A stretch of DNA of 64,000 bases from NCBI GenBank assembly GCA_034401795.1, contig CM067369.1, forward strand, positions 139,264,496 through 139,328,495. Direction: 5' to 3'. Each line of letters opens with the position of its first letter. The stretch's first letter is position 1. This DNA is from Chaetoderma sp. LZ-2023a. Its lineage: Eukaryota > Mollusca > Caudofoveata > Chaetodermatida > Chaetodermatidae. The position numbers and the translations under genes were made by a program. Under the pieces are notes generated by a model. It was not told the origin of the DNA and did not search any database. It saw only the letters and a list, made by a program, of their open reading frames with translations. Shown piece after piece: positions 1-9,314 of this stretch.

Positions 1-57
1 CTTGTTATTTTTTAATATGATTATGATGCATAAGAGTATGGTGATATGTCCAACATA

Positions 58-173
58 GTTTTGGACAGTTTTGGACAGTTTTGGACTGGTTTAAACCATT
101 TAAGACAGGTTTTAGACAGGTTTTGGACAATGTCTGCTCAAAGTTAGTTTTGGACTGTCCAAAACCCAACCCT
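58..173. repeat. Short tandem repeat of a TTTTGGACAG unit
   Basis: A 10-base unit TTTTGGACAG is repeated, exactly at first and then with growing divergence (TTTTAGACAGG, TTTTGGACAA, TTTTGGACTGTCC). No protein is supported across it. It looks like a small decayed minisatellite. Confidence 0.75.
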
Positions 174-1361
174 GCAAATGTGATAGCTAAATGAGATGAT
201 ATACACGCTTTAGCAAGCAAGGTCAACTATCCGAGATGTTTCTGAAGGGTAACTATTATTATTAACCGGGTACTCGGTAAATGCGCAGCAGATCTAAACA
301 TTAGATATCTATGGATCTAAAGTACATTCCTAATATCACGTGATTTGTATATTTACACAAAGACGAGATGAAATGGCAAATTTTAGGATTAATTTTCATG
401 TAATAAACGATGATTTTAACAGAGTACACAATATTTAGGTTGTCCGATATAATAATTTCACTCCCGCAATGATGGATATGGTATACATTAAGCCAAGGGG
501 TAAGGCGGCAAGAAATTATTAATTGTGTCCTATTTTCGTGTTATTAACGATCGGTCTTAGTTTAAGCATCTTGGCGACTGGATTTCAAGTTTTTGTTGAA
601 ATTTCCCAATTAAAAGTAATCCGGCTAAATCGGATATGAAAACTCAAACCGATATGGCTACATAAGCCACCCCCCCGCCCCCATGCAGTCCAACTCGACC
701 CAAGACCAATTCACCCCGTGAATTCATATACCTTAAAATAGGCTGTACGATATATCGAAATATCGTGATTTTTTCACCACGATATATCGCGATACCGCCT
801 AGGACAATATCCTGCAAGCCTAGGTGGGGATCACACAACCATAAACATATTGGATACATTTAGAGGATGTTACACACCTCGATTTCCTTACACCATCAGC
901 CTATATCTATAGCTGCAATGAACCAGATTTGTGAGTACCATAGCATTATAAACTGAATCATAGTGAAAAGTAAGGTATTCATAATTGTTGGGGGACCAGG
1001 GATGATCATACATGTACACGTAGATGCTCACTATGAAAACACGCAAACTTGTGGGGACTTTACACACTTCAGTTTTTTTTACCACAACTCAATGCTTCCT
1101 ATTGAATAGCCTCGAGTACCACCATTCACGTACCTTGCTTGCCGAGGTGGACAATATTCTTGGGGAATATATGACTATAAATCGCAACATAGACAAATGT
1201 ATCGTTTTAATGATGGGGGAGGCATCACAACCATCCATACCACACACATTTCTGAGGAACTTACATGCCAAGTTCATTAGTAGAAATATTATTTTATTTC
1301 TATATATTATAGAACATATTTTGAGGGAGTTTTCAGTCTTTGTTCGATGAGAGGACCAGGT
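174..1361. other. No recognisable gene; short palindromic AT/CG-rich spot at 741-798
   Basis: This stretch has no open frame with recognisable content on either strand. The only structure I see is a small inverted repeat near 741-798 built of TATCG/CGATA runs, of the kind often left by mobile elements. Confidence 0.5.
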
Positions 1362-1725
1362 AACTGTCAGAGCTGAGACAAGAAACATTGTCAATCTCCT
1401 AACATGTAACACATGTACTCCTAACATGTAACACATGTAAGAAGCAATATGTGGGAGAGACACTCCATACTTTCAAAATAAGAATCCAAGAACATGTACA
1501 CCTGAGGTCAATTTCAAATCTACATAAAAGTGAAAGATACAATGTATGACACACCGGTTTCAAGACATTTCAACAAACCTGGACACTCAAGAACTGACAT
1601 TCAATTCAGAATCATCCAGGTCCTCTCATCGAACCCAGACGATGAAAACTCAACGACAAAAGGATTGTCATTGGATACACCAGTTCCACACAAGGCATAA
1701 ACCTGGCAGGATAGGAGACACCTCT
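1362..1725 (+). pseudogene. Penelope-like element fragment: C-terminal GIY-YIG endonuclease
   Basis: Plus-strand translation gives the start of a GIY-YIG nuclease as found at the C-terminus of Penelope-like retroelements: NIVNLLTC, then QYVGET (the YIG motif as YVG), then FKIRIQEH with the conserved Arg, HLRSISNLHK, and further on HFNKPGHSRTD and FRIIQVLSS. The family's nuclease nicks target DNA for insertion. An exact 22-base tandem duplication at 1396-1439 falls inside the domain and shifts the frame, and more breaks follow, so this copy is dead. Only the last ~120 codons remain; no RT core lies upstream. A second fragment of the same family is at 3187. Assignment to Penelope-like rather than another GIY-YIG carrier is inference from motif order. 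Confidence 0.7.
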
Positions 1726-2539
1726 CACCTGGACCATCACGTCCTCTACGGACAGACAGGACCAGTACATAGTTATTAAACCCACATTTAATAGTTAGTT
1801 CATCTGGATTTAAAATAATCTGATTTCAAATTACATATTTAAGAAAAGGGCTTAAAATACAGGGAGTTTGGGAGTATTTTGACTTCCATAGATCACTGAG
1901 GACCTCCACTTTTCAAATCACTGTAGTCAAATTTCTACCAGCATCTTATAAATTATGACTTCCATGCAGCTCAATGTAAGAAGTTTTCCTATATATTTGC
2001 AGTGAAATTTACATAAATAGGGTTACGGAATGAAAGCATTAAAAGGAATAGTAGGCCACTAATTGGGAATATCATATAGTAAGACTCACTAACATGTATA
2101 TACTAAGAAGCAATAGTCATGGAATAATATAGTACTTTCTAATTCTGAATACGATGACTGCCAAAAACTGTGACTGACTTCCAGAGGCAACAACCTGGAG
2201 GTCATGACTTCCTAATTCCTTTCCTTATTTTAAGCCCCGTTCATGAATTCTGTATTCTTGGGAGAAAATGGATGTGAATGTGATATTTTTTACCGGTTGA
2301 GTCTGAATCTTCCATTTTTGATGACCACACTGGTCATACCTCCCCAACAAACCCCCACCCCAAGGTAACTGTCACACAAACGAACAAAATGGTACAAAAA
2401 CCACACACACCCGACACCAACGGACAGAATTTCCTCATACAGCCCAAAGAAAACATTTGTGGGCCATAGAAATAACTCAAATCTGTGTGTTTACAACATA
2501 ACCACCATCAATTTCAGCAACACCGCTATAAAAAATTCA
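1726..2539. other. Gene-free stretch
   Basis: AT-rich sequence with no coding signal I can support. Part of it may be 3' flank of the preceding Penelope-like fragment. Confidence 0.4.
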
Positions 2540-2715
2540 CAACCGGCAAAAAGACAGCCGGCAATAAATATCCCAACCGGTAAAAAATATCTCAGCCGCC
2601 ATGAGTCACAACCGGTAAAAATCTCAACCAGTAAAAACCACCTCGGCCGCCAAGAGACCACAACCAGTAAGAATACACACCGCCGCCAAAATAACTTACT
2701 GGAGCCGCCAAAAGT
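2540..2715. repeat. Degenerate minisatellite with alternating AACCGGTAAAA and GCCGCCA blocks
   Basis: Blocks like CAACCGGTAAAAA alternate with CAGCCGCCATGAG or CGGCCGCCAAGAG at an irregular spacing of about 35 bases (with one short 16-base step). Five to six blocks are visible. The pattern is too regular for chance but too diverged for a young microsatellite. Confidence 0.6.
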
Positions 2716-3186
2716 GGCAGCCCTTCAGCCAGTGAAACCAACCATCCATGCCCATATATGGGCATATCTGAGTCAATCCACAGGCTCAGCTCAGGAAGAT
2801 ATAAAAGGAGCCGACAAAACAGCTTCAGACCATTCAGACTTCTGGATACACAAGCGAATCCAAGCGTCAGGCTAACCTCTTGGTTGAATAGCTTTTGTTT
2901 ACGTTGTTATCAATCTTTAATTCCTACAATGGACCTACCCAGCAACCAGTTGCCAAGGGAAAAGGAGATTATAATTTTACCATCAATCTCTGGCCCGAGT
3001 CTAAATAAACTCAGTCGATGCGGATGCGCTCCTCGCCCAGTCAACCACTGACGTCGTAGCAAATGATCAAGCGCCTACTAAACCGGCAGCTTTAGTCCCA
3101 GTGGGGGAAGCAGGCTCCTCAGCCGTCGACCGCCTCCCCCCCCCCCCCACACCCCCGCATGGGGCAGAGAACGAGCGCAGAAAGAA
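2716..3186. other. Gene-free stretch with a C-rich run
   Basis: No recognisable protein. A run of C and CCCCCACACCCCC lies near 3137-3158. Open frames here lack any family feature. Confidence 0.4.
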
Positions 3187-3396
3187 GAAGATAGGAGCAC
3201 CTACGCTCCATCACCAATCTCTACAAAAACGAGAGATACAACATACCAGTTTCAAGACAATTCAACAGACCAGGCCATTCTAGAACAGACATGCTGTTCA
3301 GAATCATCCAGGTCCTGTCCTCAGACCCTGAGGATGCAGACTCCACAAAATGGAGAAAACAGAAGGAGTGTCATTGGATACACCAGCTCCACACAA
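3187..3396 (+). pseudogene. Second Penelope-like GIY-YIG fragment, interrupted at its 3' side
   Basis: The translation EHLRSITNLYKNERYN, FNRPGHSRTDMLFRII, LSSDPEDADSTKWRKQ and CHWIHQLHT matches the nuclease fragment at 1362-1725 almost residue for residue, and this copy stays in one frame. It stops abruptly after the bases for HWIHQLHT. The expected continuation (GGCATAAACCTGGCAGG in the first copy) is found again 10 kb away at 13647 (GGCATCAACCTAGCAGG). The fragment was therefore split by the element spanning about 3397-13645. It has no RT domain and is a 5'-truncated relic. Confidence 0.7.
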
Positions 3397-3499
3397 TGGA
3401 GCCGGTTTGGTCATTCCATGCCAAATCACTGAGGCCCTGCATCACATTTTACCAAAATTGCTGAAATTTGGCACACATGTTCAACCCCTAGAGAAAACA

Positions 3500-4049
3500 T
3501 CATCTGCAAATTTTTATGGGGTTATATCATCAACTTTCTGATTCACAGGGATTTGAATTTTCTTTATTTTTCAGCCTGTTTGCAGTTTTCCGAAATGGTA
3601 ATTTTACTCTGCAACATTAAAATTCTTGTAAAATGCTTTCTAATAAAGATATCTTCATGAAATTTTGTGACCTGTTAAAACACAAGGTGCAGATTCCAAG
3701 GGTGCCATCAATTTTAATGATAGAGATAGAGAAGCCTATCTAAAATAGTAACCAATATCAGTAATGTGAATTCACATTTCTGAGAGTAAAGTACAGTCTG
3801 ACTAATTTTGTGAAAAAAGTATCACTGCAACACCCTACACTTTTTGGCATTACAAAGCGCTATGATAGGCAAACCTGCATTGAAAATTTCAGCTTGGTCC
3901 AACATATACTTTAAAATCGATGGTCGATTATATTTTTATATTTTTCATACGTGATCGCAAGTCTAATGTGCAAAAACAGCACATGTCTGTAAAGTGATTT
4001 ATTGATAAAGACTAGTTTTAATCCTTGTAGATAGATATATTACTTGCAT
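3500..4049. other. Non-coding 5' part of the TIR element
   Basis: AT-rich, no open frame with recognisable content. Just before the decayed gene the sequence TTTTAATCCTTGTAG ends at 4030 and looks like a 3' splice site, so the gene's first recognisable exon may start there. Confidence 0.4.
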
Positions 4050-5376
4050 ATAGCAGTATATACAATGGTACAGGATTCCAAAAGCTTGTTGAGGCGGTCA
4101 ACAGTCTTACTACTTCACGACTTAAGATACAGATTTTGACACTTGAACCTCCAAGATGGTCTATTCAGAAGGTCATGGAAGTCTTTGGTGTTTCTGAGTA
4201 TGTGGTTCGAAATGCCCGTAAACTGGTGGAAAGCAAAGGAATCCTTTCACTTCCAGATACAAAACCAGGTAAAGCTTTAGCTGATGAAATTGAAAGTTGA
4301 TAACATCTTTTTATGAAGATGAGTTCACAAGAGTGATGCAGGAAAGAAAGACTGTTAGTATTAAGTGCAATATTCACATGCGCGTGTCTTATCCTATGCA
4401 ATTTAAATGAGCTCTATGCATCAGTTAAGGAGCAATATCAACTTGAAGATACTAAGGTTAGCTGTTCAAAATTTTACAGTTTAAGACCAAAATAGTGCGT
4501 CGTTGCTAGCGCATGGTGCGTCGTTGCTGGCGGCTCAGGAACACATTCAGTGTGTGTTTGTACAGTTCACCAAAACGTGAAGCTGTTATTGGACCCCCTA
4601 AATGTCAGCTATAAAGATATAATGAAATTCATAGTGTGTAACACAAATTATAAAGAGTGTATGATTCACAGGTGTACTACCTGCCCTAAGTCCTCGCAGC
4701 AGCTAGAGGAACATTTATACAGTCTTCTTAGGCCATACTTAAATAATAGTTTGGTTGTCCTCTCCTGACCGACTAAAAAAAACTTGCCTACTTTTTTTTA
4801 GTTTCTTGTGAGAAATTCTTTTTTGTTATGTAAGTTCGTTGGGTAGATTTAATTTGCTCCATTGCTCAAACTGGACTAATAACCTTTAGAAACGGTTTGC
4901 TTTATAATTTCTGCTCCAAGGTCAAATAAAAATCATCAGGCTTTGCTCTTTAAGTCTTGAATTTGTTCAAGAAAATGTACAATTTCTCATACAAAATGTA
5001 CATTTGCAGACCAAGAAGACAATTTTTGAAAATTTATCACTGGTCTCGGTGCTAAATTTTCAAAAATTGTCTTCTCTTGGTCTGCAAATAGACATCTCTC
5101 AAGACCACTGCAGAAGCTGTTTTTGGCTGAAGAATGAATGGGTTAAATTCAATGTTATATTTGAGCAGTAAAAAAGGAATTTCCCTATTTCAACCACCAG
5201 AATCGGGAGAGGACAAACAAAATCTTTCCAGGATGGCCTTAGTGACTATACAGCTGACTTAATTGAATTTTCTCAATGAACGACAACAGATCGCTCCACG
5301 TTGATATCGGAGAAATGGCCCGTTTCAGAGTATATTAGAATGGTCATTTTGCAGCTAAATAAATTTGCCCCTCACT
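4050..5376 (+). pseudogene. Decayed gene of an unnamed transposase-like family, N-terminal and middle part
   Basis: Plus-strand reading gives KLVEAVNSLTTSRLKIQIL, LEPPRWSIQKVMEVFGVSEY, RKLVESKGILSLPD (a helix-turn-helix-like start), then stops and shifts, then CNLNELYASVKEQYQLEDTK, KFYSLRP, GTHSVCVCTVHQNVKLLLD, IVCNTNYKECMIHRCTTCP, and after a MITE insertion TTTDRSTLISEKWPVSEYI and LNKFAPH. I recall this order (HTH-like start, a Cys/His block VCVCT.HQNVK / C.LHRC..CP, then a DFAEN / SDG..QYK / HGKG.CDG core) from many unnamed invertebrate proteins, which suggests a DDE-type transposase; this is memory plus inference. Stops near 4300 and at 5272 and the insertion at 4749-5221 show it is dead. 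The frame ends exactly at the DIRS insertion and resumes at 12405. Confidence 0.6.
4749..5221. mobile_element. Inverted-repeat MITE inserted in the decayed gene, with hairpin core 4946-5142
   Basis: The block is bounded by TTTGGTTGTCCTCTCCTGA (from 4750) and its near complement TCGGGAGAGGACAAACAA (ending 5220). The coding frame of the surrounding pseudogene stops at its left edge and resumes at its right edge. Inside, 4946-5142 is a diverged copy of the hairpin family seen at 22813 and 18340: arms GAAGACAATTTTTGAAAATT and its complement, followed by TTGGTCTGCAAATAGACAT, ending GGG-TTAA at 5140-5146. So it may be one MITE nested in another. Confidence 0.6.
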
Positions 5377-5591
5377 AAACGAAATCTAGGATTTCTTTTT
5401 TCACGAGAGAGTTGATACTTACCTCCCTAATACTTTTGATATTGCTAAATATCGGCTTTCACTCAATAAAACACTCAGATTAAAAACAGTTAGGTGCCCC
5501 TACTGGGCAGGGAGTCAGAGGTAGTCCGGCGGATGGTCGCCCCACCACCGCGCATGCGCCGACTACTACTTCCTCTGGCTCATTTATTGGC
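5377..5591. repeat. Left inverted terminal repeat of the DIRS element
   Basis: From about 5421 to 5591 the sequence is the inverted copy of 12213-12385, with few differences (shared blocks include CTCCCTAATACTTTTGATAT and CCGCGCATGCGCCGACTAC). The outermost 45 bases (5377-5421, ACGAAATCTAGGATTTC...) are not shared with the right end, which is the usual DIRS arrangement of unequal extremities. Confidence 0.88.
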
Positions 5592-5652
5592 TAACACATG
5601 CAACTATCAAGAGCCTGAAGACCGAGCCTCTGTGGGGCGGAGAGGCCGGGTC

Positions 5653-5758
5653 AGTATCTAGGGAGGTAAGTATCAACTCTCTCGTGAAAAAAGAAATCCT
5701 AGATTTCGTTTATTTCACATCAAGAGTATACTTACCTCCCTAATACTTTTGATATTGC
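5653..5758. repeat. Internal complementary region (ICR) of the DIRS element
   Basis: 5660-5711 is the inverted copy of the left extremity (5377-5434), and 5712-5758 is the inverted copy of the right extremity (12363-12405, GATGTGAAAT outermost). The two meet at GATTTCGTTT|ATTTCACATC. In known DIRS elements this region templates the joining of both ends into a circle before recombinase-mediated integration. Its position, just downstream of the recombinase frame, also fits the family. Confidence 0.88.
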
Positions 5759-6285
5759 CAGAATTCGAAAGTGAATCTGGCGGGAGGGAGGCGAGGTCAA
5801 AAGACCAGCTCTTCCCTATACGCTTTCAAGCGTTTAAGGCACTTATGACGTCTGAAACTGTGTGAAAACACAGTCAGGATTTGATAAACCATGGGATAAC
5901 ACAACCAATGCCTGAGAGATGACCGATTTGTCATATGCGCTCCCCCCCCTCCCTTGGGAGGAAGATTAAATGACCTCAATGTCCTACACGCTCTCTTCGT
6001 ACTAGTGCTAAGTACTATAGGACAGAGACGAAAAGGCTCCATTTTCGTATACTCTCTCTAAAGAACCACAACCCACATAAACCATCACCATATTAATAAC
6101 ACTGGGTAACGTGACAATACAAAACAATGAACAACACATGAACAAGACTGACCTTGTTGTACTAGGAAGCTGTCATCATGAATCCAGTAGAGAAGGATGA
6201 TACAGTCCCGACAAGTGGTTGTCACCGTCGCTGAATGGCGAAGTATATAAGCAATGCGGAGGCACTCTTCACAAACATAAAGCGG

Positions 6286-7400
6286 TTATTGTTTCAAAAT
6301 CGACAAGGCGAGAGGGTTAGAGGTGTCACGGAGGTAATGGTCTGTAAAACTTGACTCACAGTGCCACTGAGCCACTGACATAATATCATCCACAGGGACC
6401 CCATTAAAAAGGGCAGTGGATGTCACGACACCGCGGACACTGTGAGCCTTGGCCACGTCAACCTGTCGCCCGGTGGCGGATTTGTGACAAAATTGAATAC
6501 ATTCCACAATCCACCTAGAAATGGTGTCCTTAGACGCCCTACCATGGGGTTCAATATATGACAACCATAACGCTGACTGGTCGGTACGCCACTCCGAAGT
6601 ACGCTGTTTGTACCGGAGCAGCGCCCGTACGGGGCACCATACTTTAGAATTAGGATCATATCTAGTTAAAGATGGCAAAAAAATAGGCTGACCTGGATAT
6701 TTCAATGACTGATTTTTAGACAAGAAATTAATCCTAGGTAGAAGCTTAAGGCCTTCCCCTGTAACCACAAAACGGTCAACCTCGGCTGATAAGGCGTGAA
6801 TTTCACTCCTACGCCTCGCCGAGGCCGCAGCAATTAAAAATACAGTTTTAAGAGTTAACATTTTCATAGAAATGGAACTAAGTGGTTCAAAAGGCTTATC
6901 ACCTAGTACCTGGAGCACCAGTGATAAACTCCAAGACGGAATCAGTGGAGGATTCCTTGGTCTTAGATTGCCCATGCCTTTAATTAATACATTTAATGTA
7001 CTTACTTCATCACTCCCCCTATTAGCCAAGCAAGGAATAACAGTCATTAAAGCTGACTTATAACCAGCAATAGAGTTAGGCTTGAGGCTATAGGCATCAT
7101 ATAGGTGACAGAGGAAATCAGCCACTACCTGAATAGATGATTCCATTGGATCAATACATCTTTTTGAGCACCATTCTGCAAATCTGTTGATTTTATAATT
7201 ATATGCTCTGGAGGTTGACCCCCTCCTGGCTTTGGCCATAAACATGGCCGCTTGCTCAGAAAAGCCCTCCTTAATTCTAGATTCCTTGACAACATCCACG
7301 CAGTCAATCGGAACATTGACGGATTGTCGTGAAGGGCCTTGCCCTGGAAGATAAGGTTGTCCATCAGAGGCAGCGGAACCGGATTGCAGACCAGAAGGTC
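6286..7400 (-). CDS. DIRS tyrosine recombinase (integrase) domain
   Basis: The last ~365 codons of a frame open from 9183 to 6286 encode a phage-type tyrosine recombinase. Visible are the N-terminal SAM-like part (STSRAYNYKINRFAEWCSKR), the first catalytic Arg in AASARRRSEIHAL, the HxxR box in AHSVRGVVTSTALFNG, and the nucleophile Tyr in SSFTDHYLRDTSNP near the end. It would cut and rejoin DNA through a 3'-phosphotyrosine to integrate the circular element, which explains the absence of a target duplication. The frame overlaps the RT/RNase H frame in a different phase, as is usual in DIRS. Where translation starts is unclear; 7400 is an approximate domain limit. Confidence 0.85.
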
Positions 7401-9314
7401 CAGCAGATCCGTATACCACGATCGGCTTGGCCAATCCGGGGCGATCAGAAGCACTTGGCACTCCTGCTGCCTGATTTTCTGAAGCACCTTTGGAATCAGG
7501 ATTGCTGGGGGGAATGCGTATGCATACATTCCCTCCCAGCTGATAGCTAACGCATCTGTTGCGAAAGCGCTTGGGTCTGGAATCGGAGAGACGTACGTCG
7601 TCATCTTCGCATTCTTCTTCATCGCGAACAAATCTATGTTGGGTTTCCCCCAATGGTCGAACAGACGATCCGCCACACATTGATTTAGTTGCCATTCCGT
7701 GGGTAAAACACTCATCCTTCGGCTCAATGAGTCTGCTAGCAGATTTAACCTCCCCGGAATATGAACTGCTTTCAAGGTGATCCCATGATCCAGGCACCAA
7801 CAAAGCAGTTTCCATGTCATCATACAGAGACTGGGCGACTTCGTTCCGCCCTGGCGGTTTATGTAAGTCACTACTGTTGAGTTGTCTGAACGAATTAGAA
7901 CAATCTTGCCCTGAACTTTCTGTAAGAAATGTTCCAGGCCCAGGCCTACTGCTCTTAGCTCTAGTAGATTGATATGTTCCTTGGACTGATCCAGATCCCA
8001 AAGCCCTGATACTGTGGACTCTTCCAGATAAGCTCCCCACCCCTCCATCGATGCATCTGTATACACAGTCACCTGAGGGTGGGGAGGGGTTAGCAAAACC
8101 CCCGGCAAGAGATTCTCTGTATTCAACCACCATTGCAGGTGGTGAATCAGAGGCGCCAATACTGACACGTTCGAGTCCAGCGAACCTGAACTCTGGGTCC
8201 ACTGTGTCATGAGAAACAACTGGATCGGGCGCCTGCGTAAGGCGGCCTGCGGAATGACTGGTTCCAAAGAAACCATCAAGCCCAGCATTCTCAAGTAAAC
8301 CCGTGCCAGGACATGACGACTGTCGCACACCGACTGTATTACCGAGATGAGTATTTGAACCCTCTCCTGAGTGGGGTACACATACCCCGTCTCCAGATCG
8401 AAGAACATGCCCAGGTAAACAAACTTCTGGGATGGAGTTAGCTCTGATTTCGGGAAATTGATCATCCAGCCCAAGTCCGAGAGAGTTTTCAAAACAATCT
8501 CCAGATTGGCTGACAATGATTCCCGGGTGTGTGCTTTCAACAGCCAGTCGTCTATGTACGTGTGGACTGCTATGCTTCTCCTGCGGAGGTATGCAGTGAT
8601 CGCGAGAACCACACGGGTGAAGACCCGAGGAGCCGTGGAAATCCCGAAGGGTAACACCCTGAATTCCCACCGCCGGCCCTGAAATGCAAATCTCAGGAAT
8701 CGACGGAAACTCCTCTCTATGGGAATGTGGAAATAAGCATCCTTCAAATCTATTGACGCTGTCCACATTCCTCGCTCTAACCCCGCCAACACCCAGCGCA
8801 CAGTCTCCATCTTGAAACTGGGCGTCTCTATGAACTTGTTCAATGGCTTGAGGTTGAGAATCGGCCTCCACCCTCCGGTGTTTTTTGTTACTAAGAACAG
8901 GGTTGAATAGAAGCCCGGGCATCTCTGTGCCTGCTGAATGGCTTCTTTTAGTATGAGGGAATTTATTTCCTCCTCTATACACAACCTCTGATCCGGATCC
9001 CGTGGAATAGGAGTCCAGATCGGCGCGAGAGACAGTCGCGATGGCGGGCCTGTCACCCAGTCGGGACGATACCCGACTGAAAGCCATCGCAAGACTAAAC
9101 GGTCCTGAGTCAACCGTTTCCACTCTGGCAAGTGGCCGGCCAAACGGCCGCCCACCGGTCCACCTAGGGATAGAGGTGGACATAAGGAGTGCCAGAGTGG
9201 CACTGTTCTCTCGGCGTGAAACACCGGAGTGGTTCCCACCGCGGTAACCGGGCCATCAGGCCCGATTACCGCGACCAGATCCCCGCGCGCCCCGCCCAGC
9301 GCCGCGCGCACCAC
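7125..9314 (-). CDS. DIRS reverse transcriptase - RNase H polyprotein, with methyltransferase-like tail
   Basis: A 729-codon frame. RT motifs in order: TGGWRPILNLKPLNKF, MWTASIDLKDAYFHIPI, RVLPFGISTAPRVFTRVV, and the active site YIDDWLLKAH (Y-x-DD), then FVYLGMFFDLETG. RNase H follows with VTVYTDASMEGWGAYLE, INLLELRAVGLG, IRSDNSTVVTYINRQGG and LLADSLSRR, so the D-E-D-D set is present. The segment IDLFAMKKNAKMTTYVSPIP to WEGMYAYAFPP resembles the Dam-like methyltransferase region reported in DIRS elements. The frame overlaps the gag-like frame by 59 bases in another phase. There is no clear ATG at its start, so its translation mode is uncertain. RT copies the element's RNA; RNase H removes the template. 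Confidence 0.9.
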   Translation of the reverse strand: MVRAALGGARGDLVAVIGPDGPVTAVGTTPVFHAERTVPLWHSLCPPLSLGGPVGGRLAGHLPEWKRLTQDRLVLRWLSVGYRPDWVTGPPSRLSLAPIWTPIPRDPDQRLCIEEEINSLILKEAIQQAQRCPGFYSTLFLVTKNTGGWRPILNLKPLNKFIETPSFKMETVRWVLAGLERGMWTASIDLKDAYFHIPIERSFRRFLRFAFQGRRWEFRVLPFGISTAPRVFTRVVLAITAYLRRRSIAVHTYIDDWLLKAHTRESLSANLEIVLKTLSDLGWMINFPKSELTPSQKFVYLGMFFDLETGYVYPTQERVQILISVIQSVCDSRHVLARVYLRMLGLMVSLEPVIPQAALRRRPIQLFLMTQWTQSSGSLDSNVSVLAPLIHHLQWWLNTENLLPGVLLTPPHPQVTVYTDASMEGWGAYLEESTVSGLWDLDQSKEHINLLELRAVGLGLEHFLQKVQGKIVLIRSDNSTVVTYINRQGGTKSPSLCMMTWKLLCWCLDHGITLKAVHIPGRLNLLADSLSRRMSVLPTEWQLNQCVADRLFDHWGKPNIDLFAMKKNAKMTTYVSPIPDPSAFATDALAISWEGMYAYAFPPAILIPKVLQKIRQQECQVLLIAPDWPSRSWYTDLLDLLVCNPVPLPLMDNLIFQGKALHDNPSMFRLTAWMLSRNLELRRAFLSKRPCLWPKPGGGQPPEHIIIKSTDLQNGAQKDVLIQWNHLFR

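Noticed and set aside
4195-4230. GGTTCGAAATGCCC resembling a tRNA B box
   Set aside because: No A box or cloverleaf around it; it lies inside the decayed transposase-like gene.
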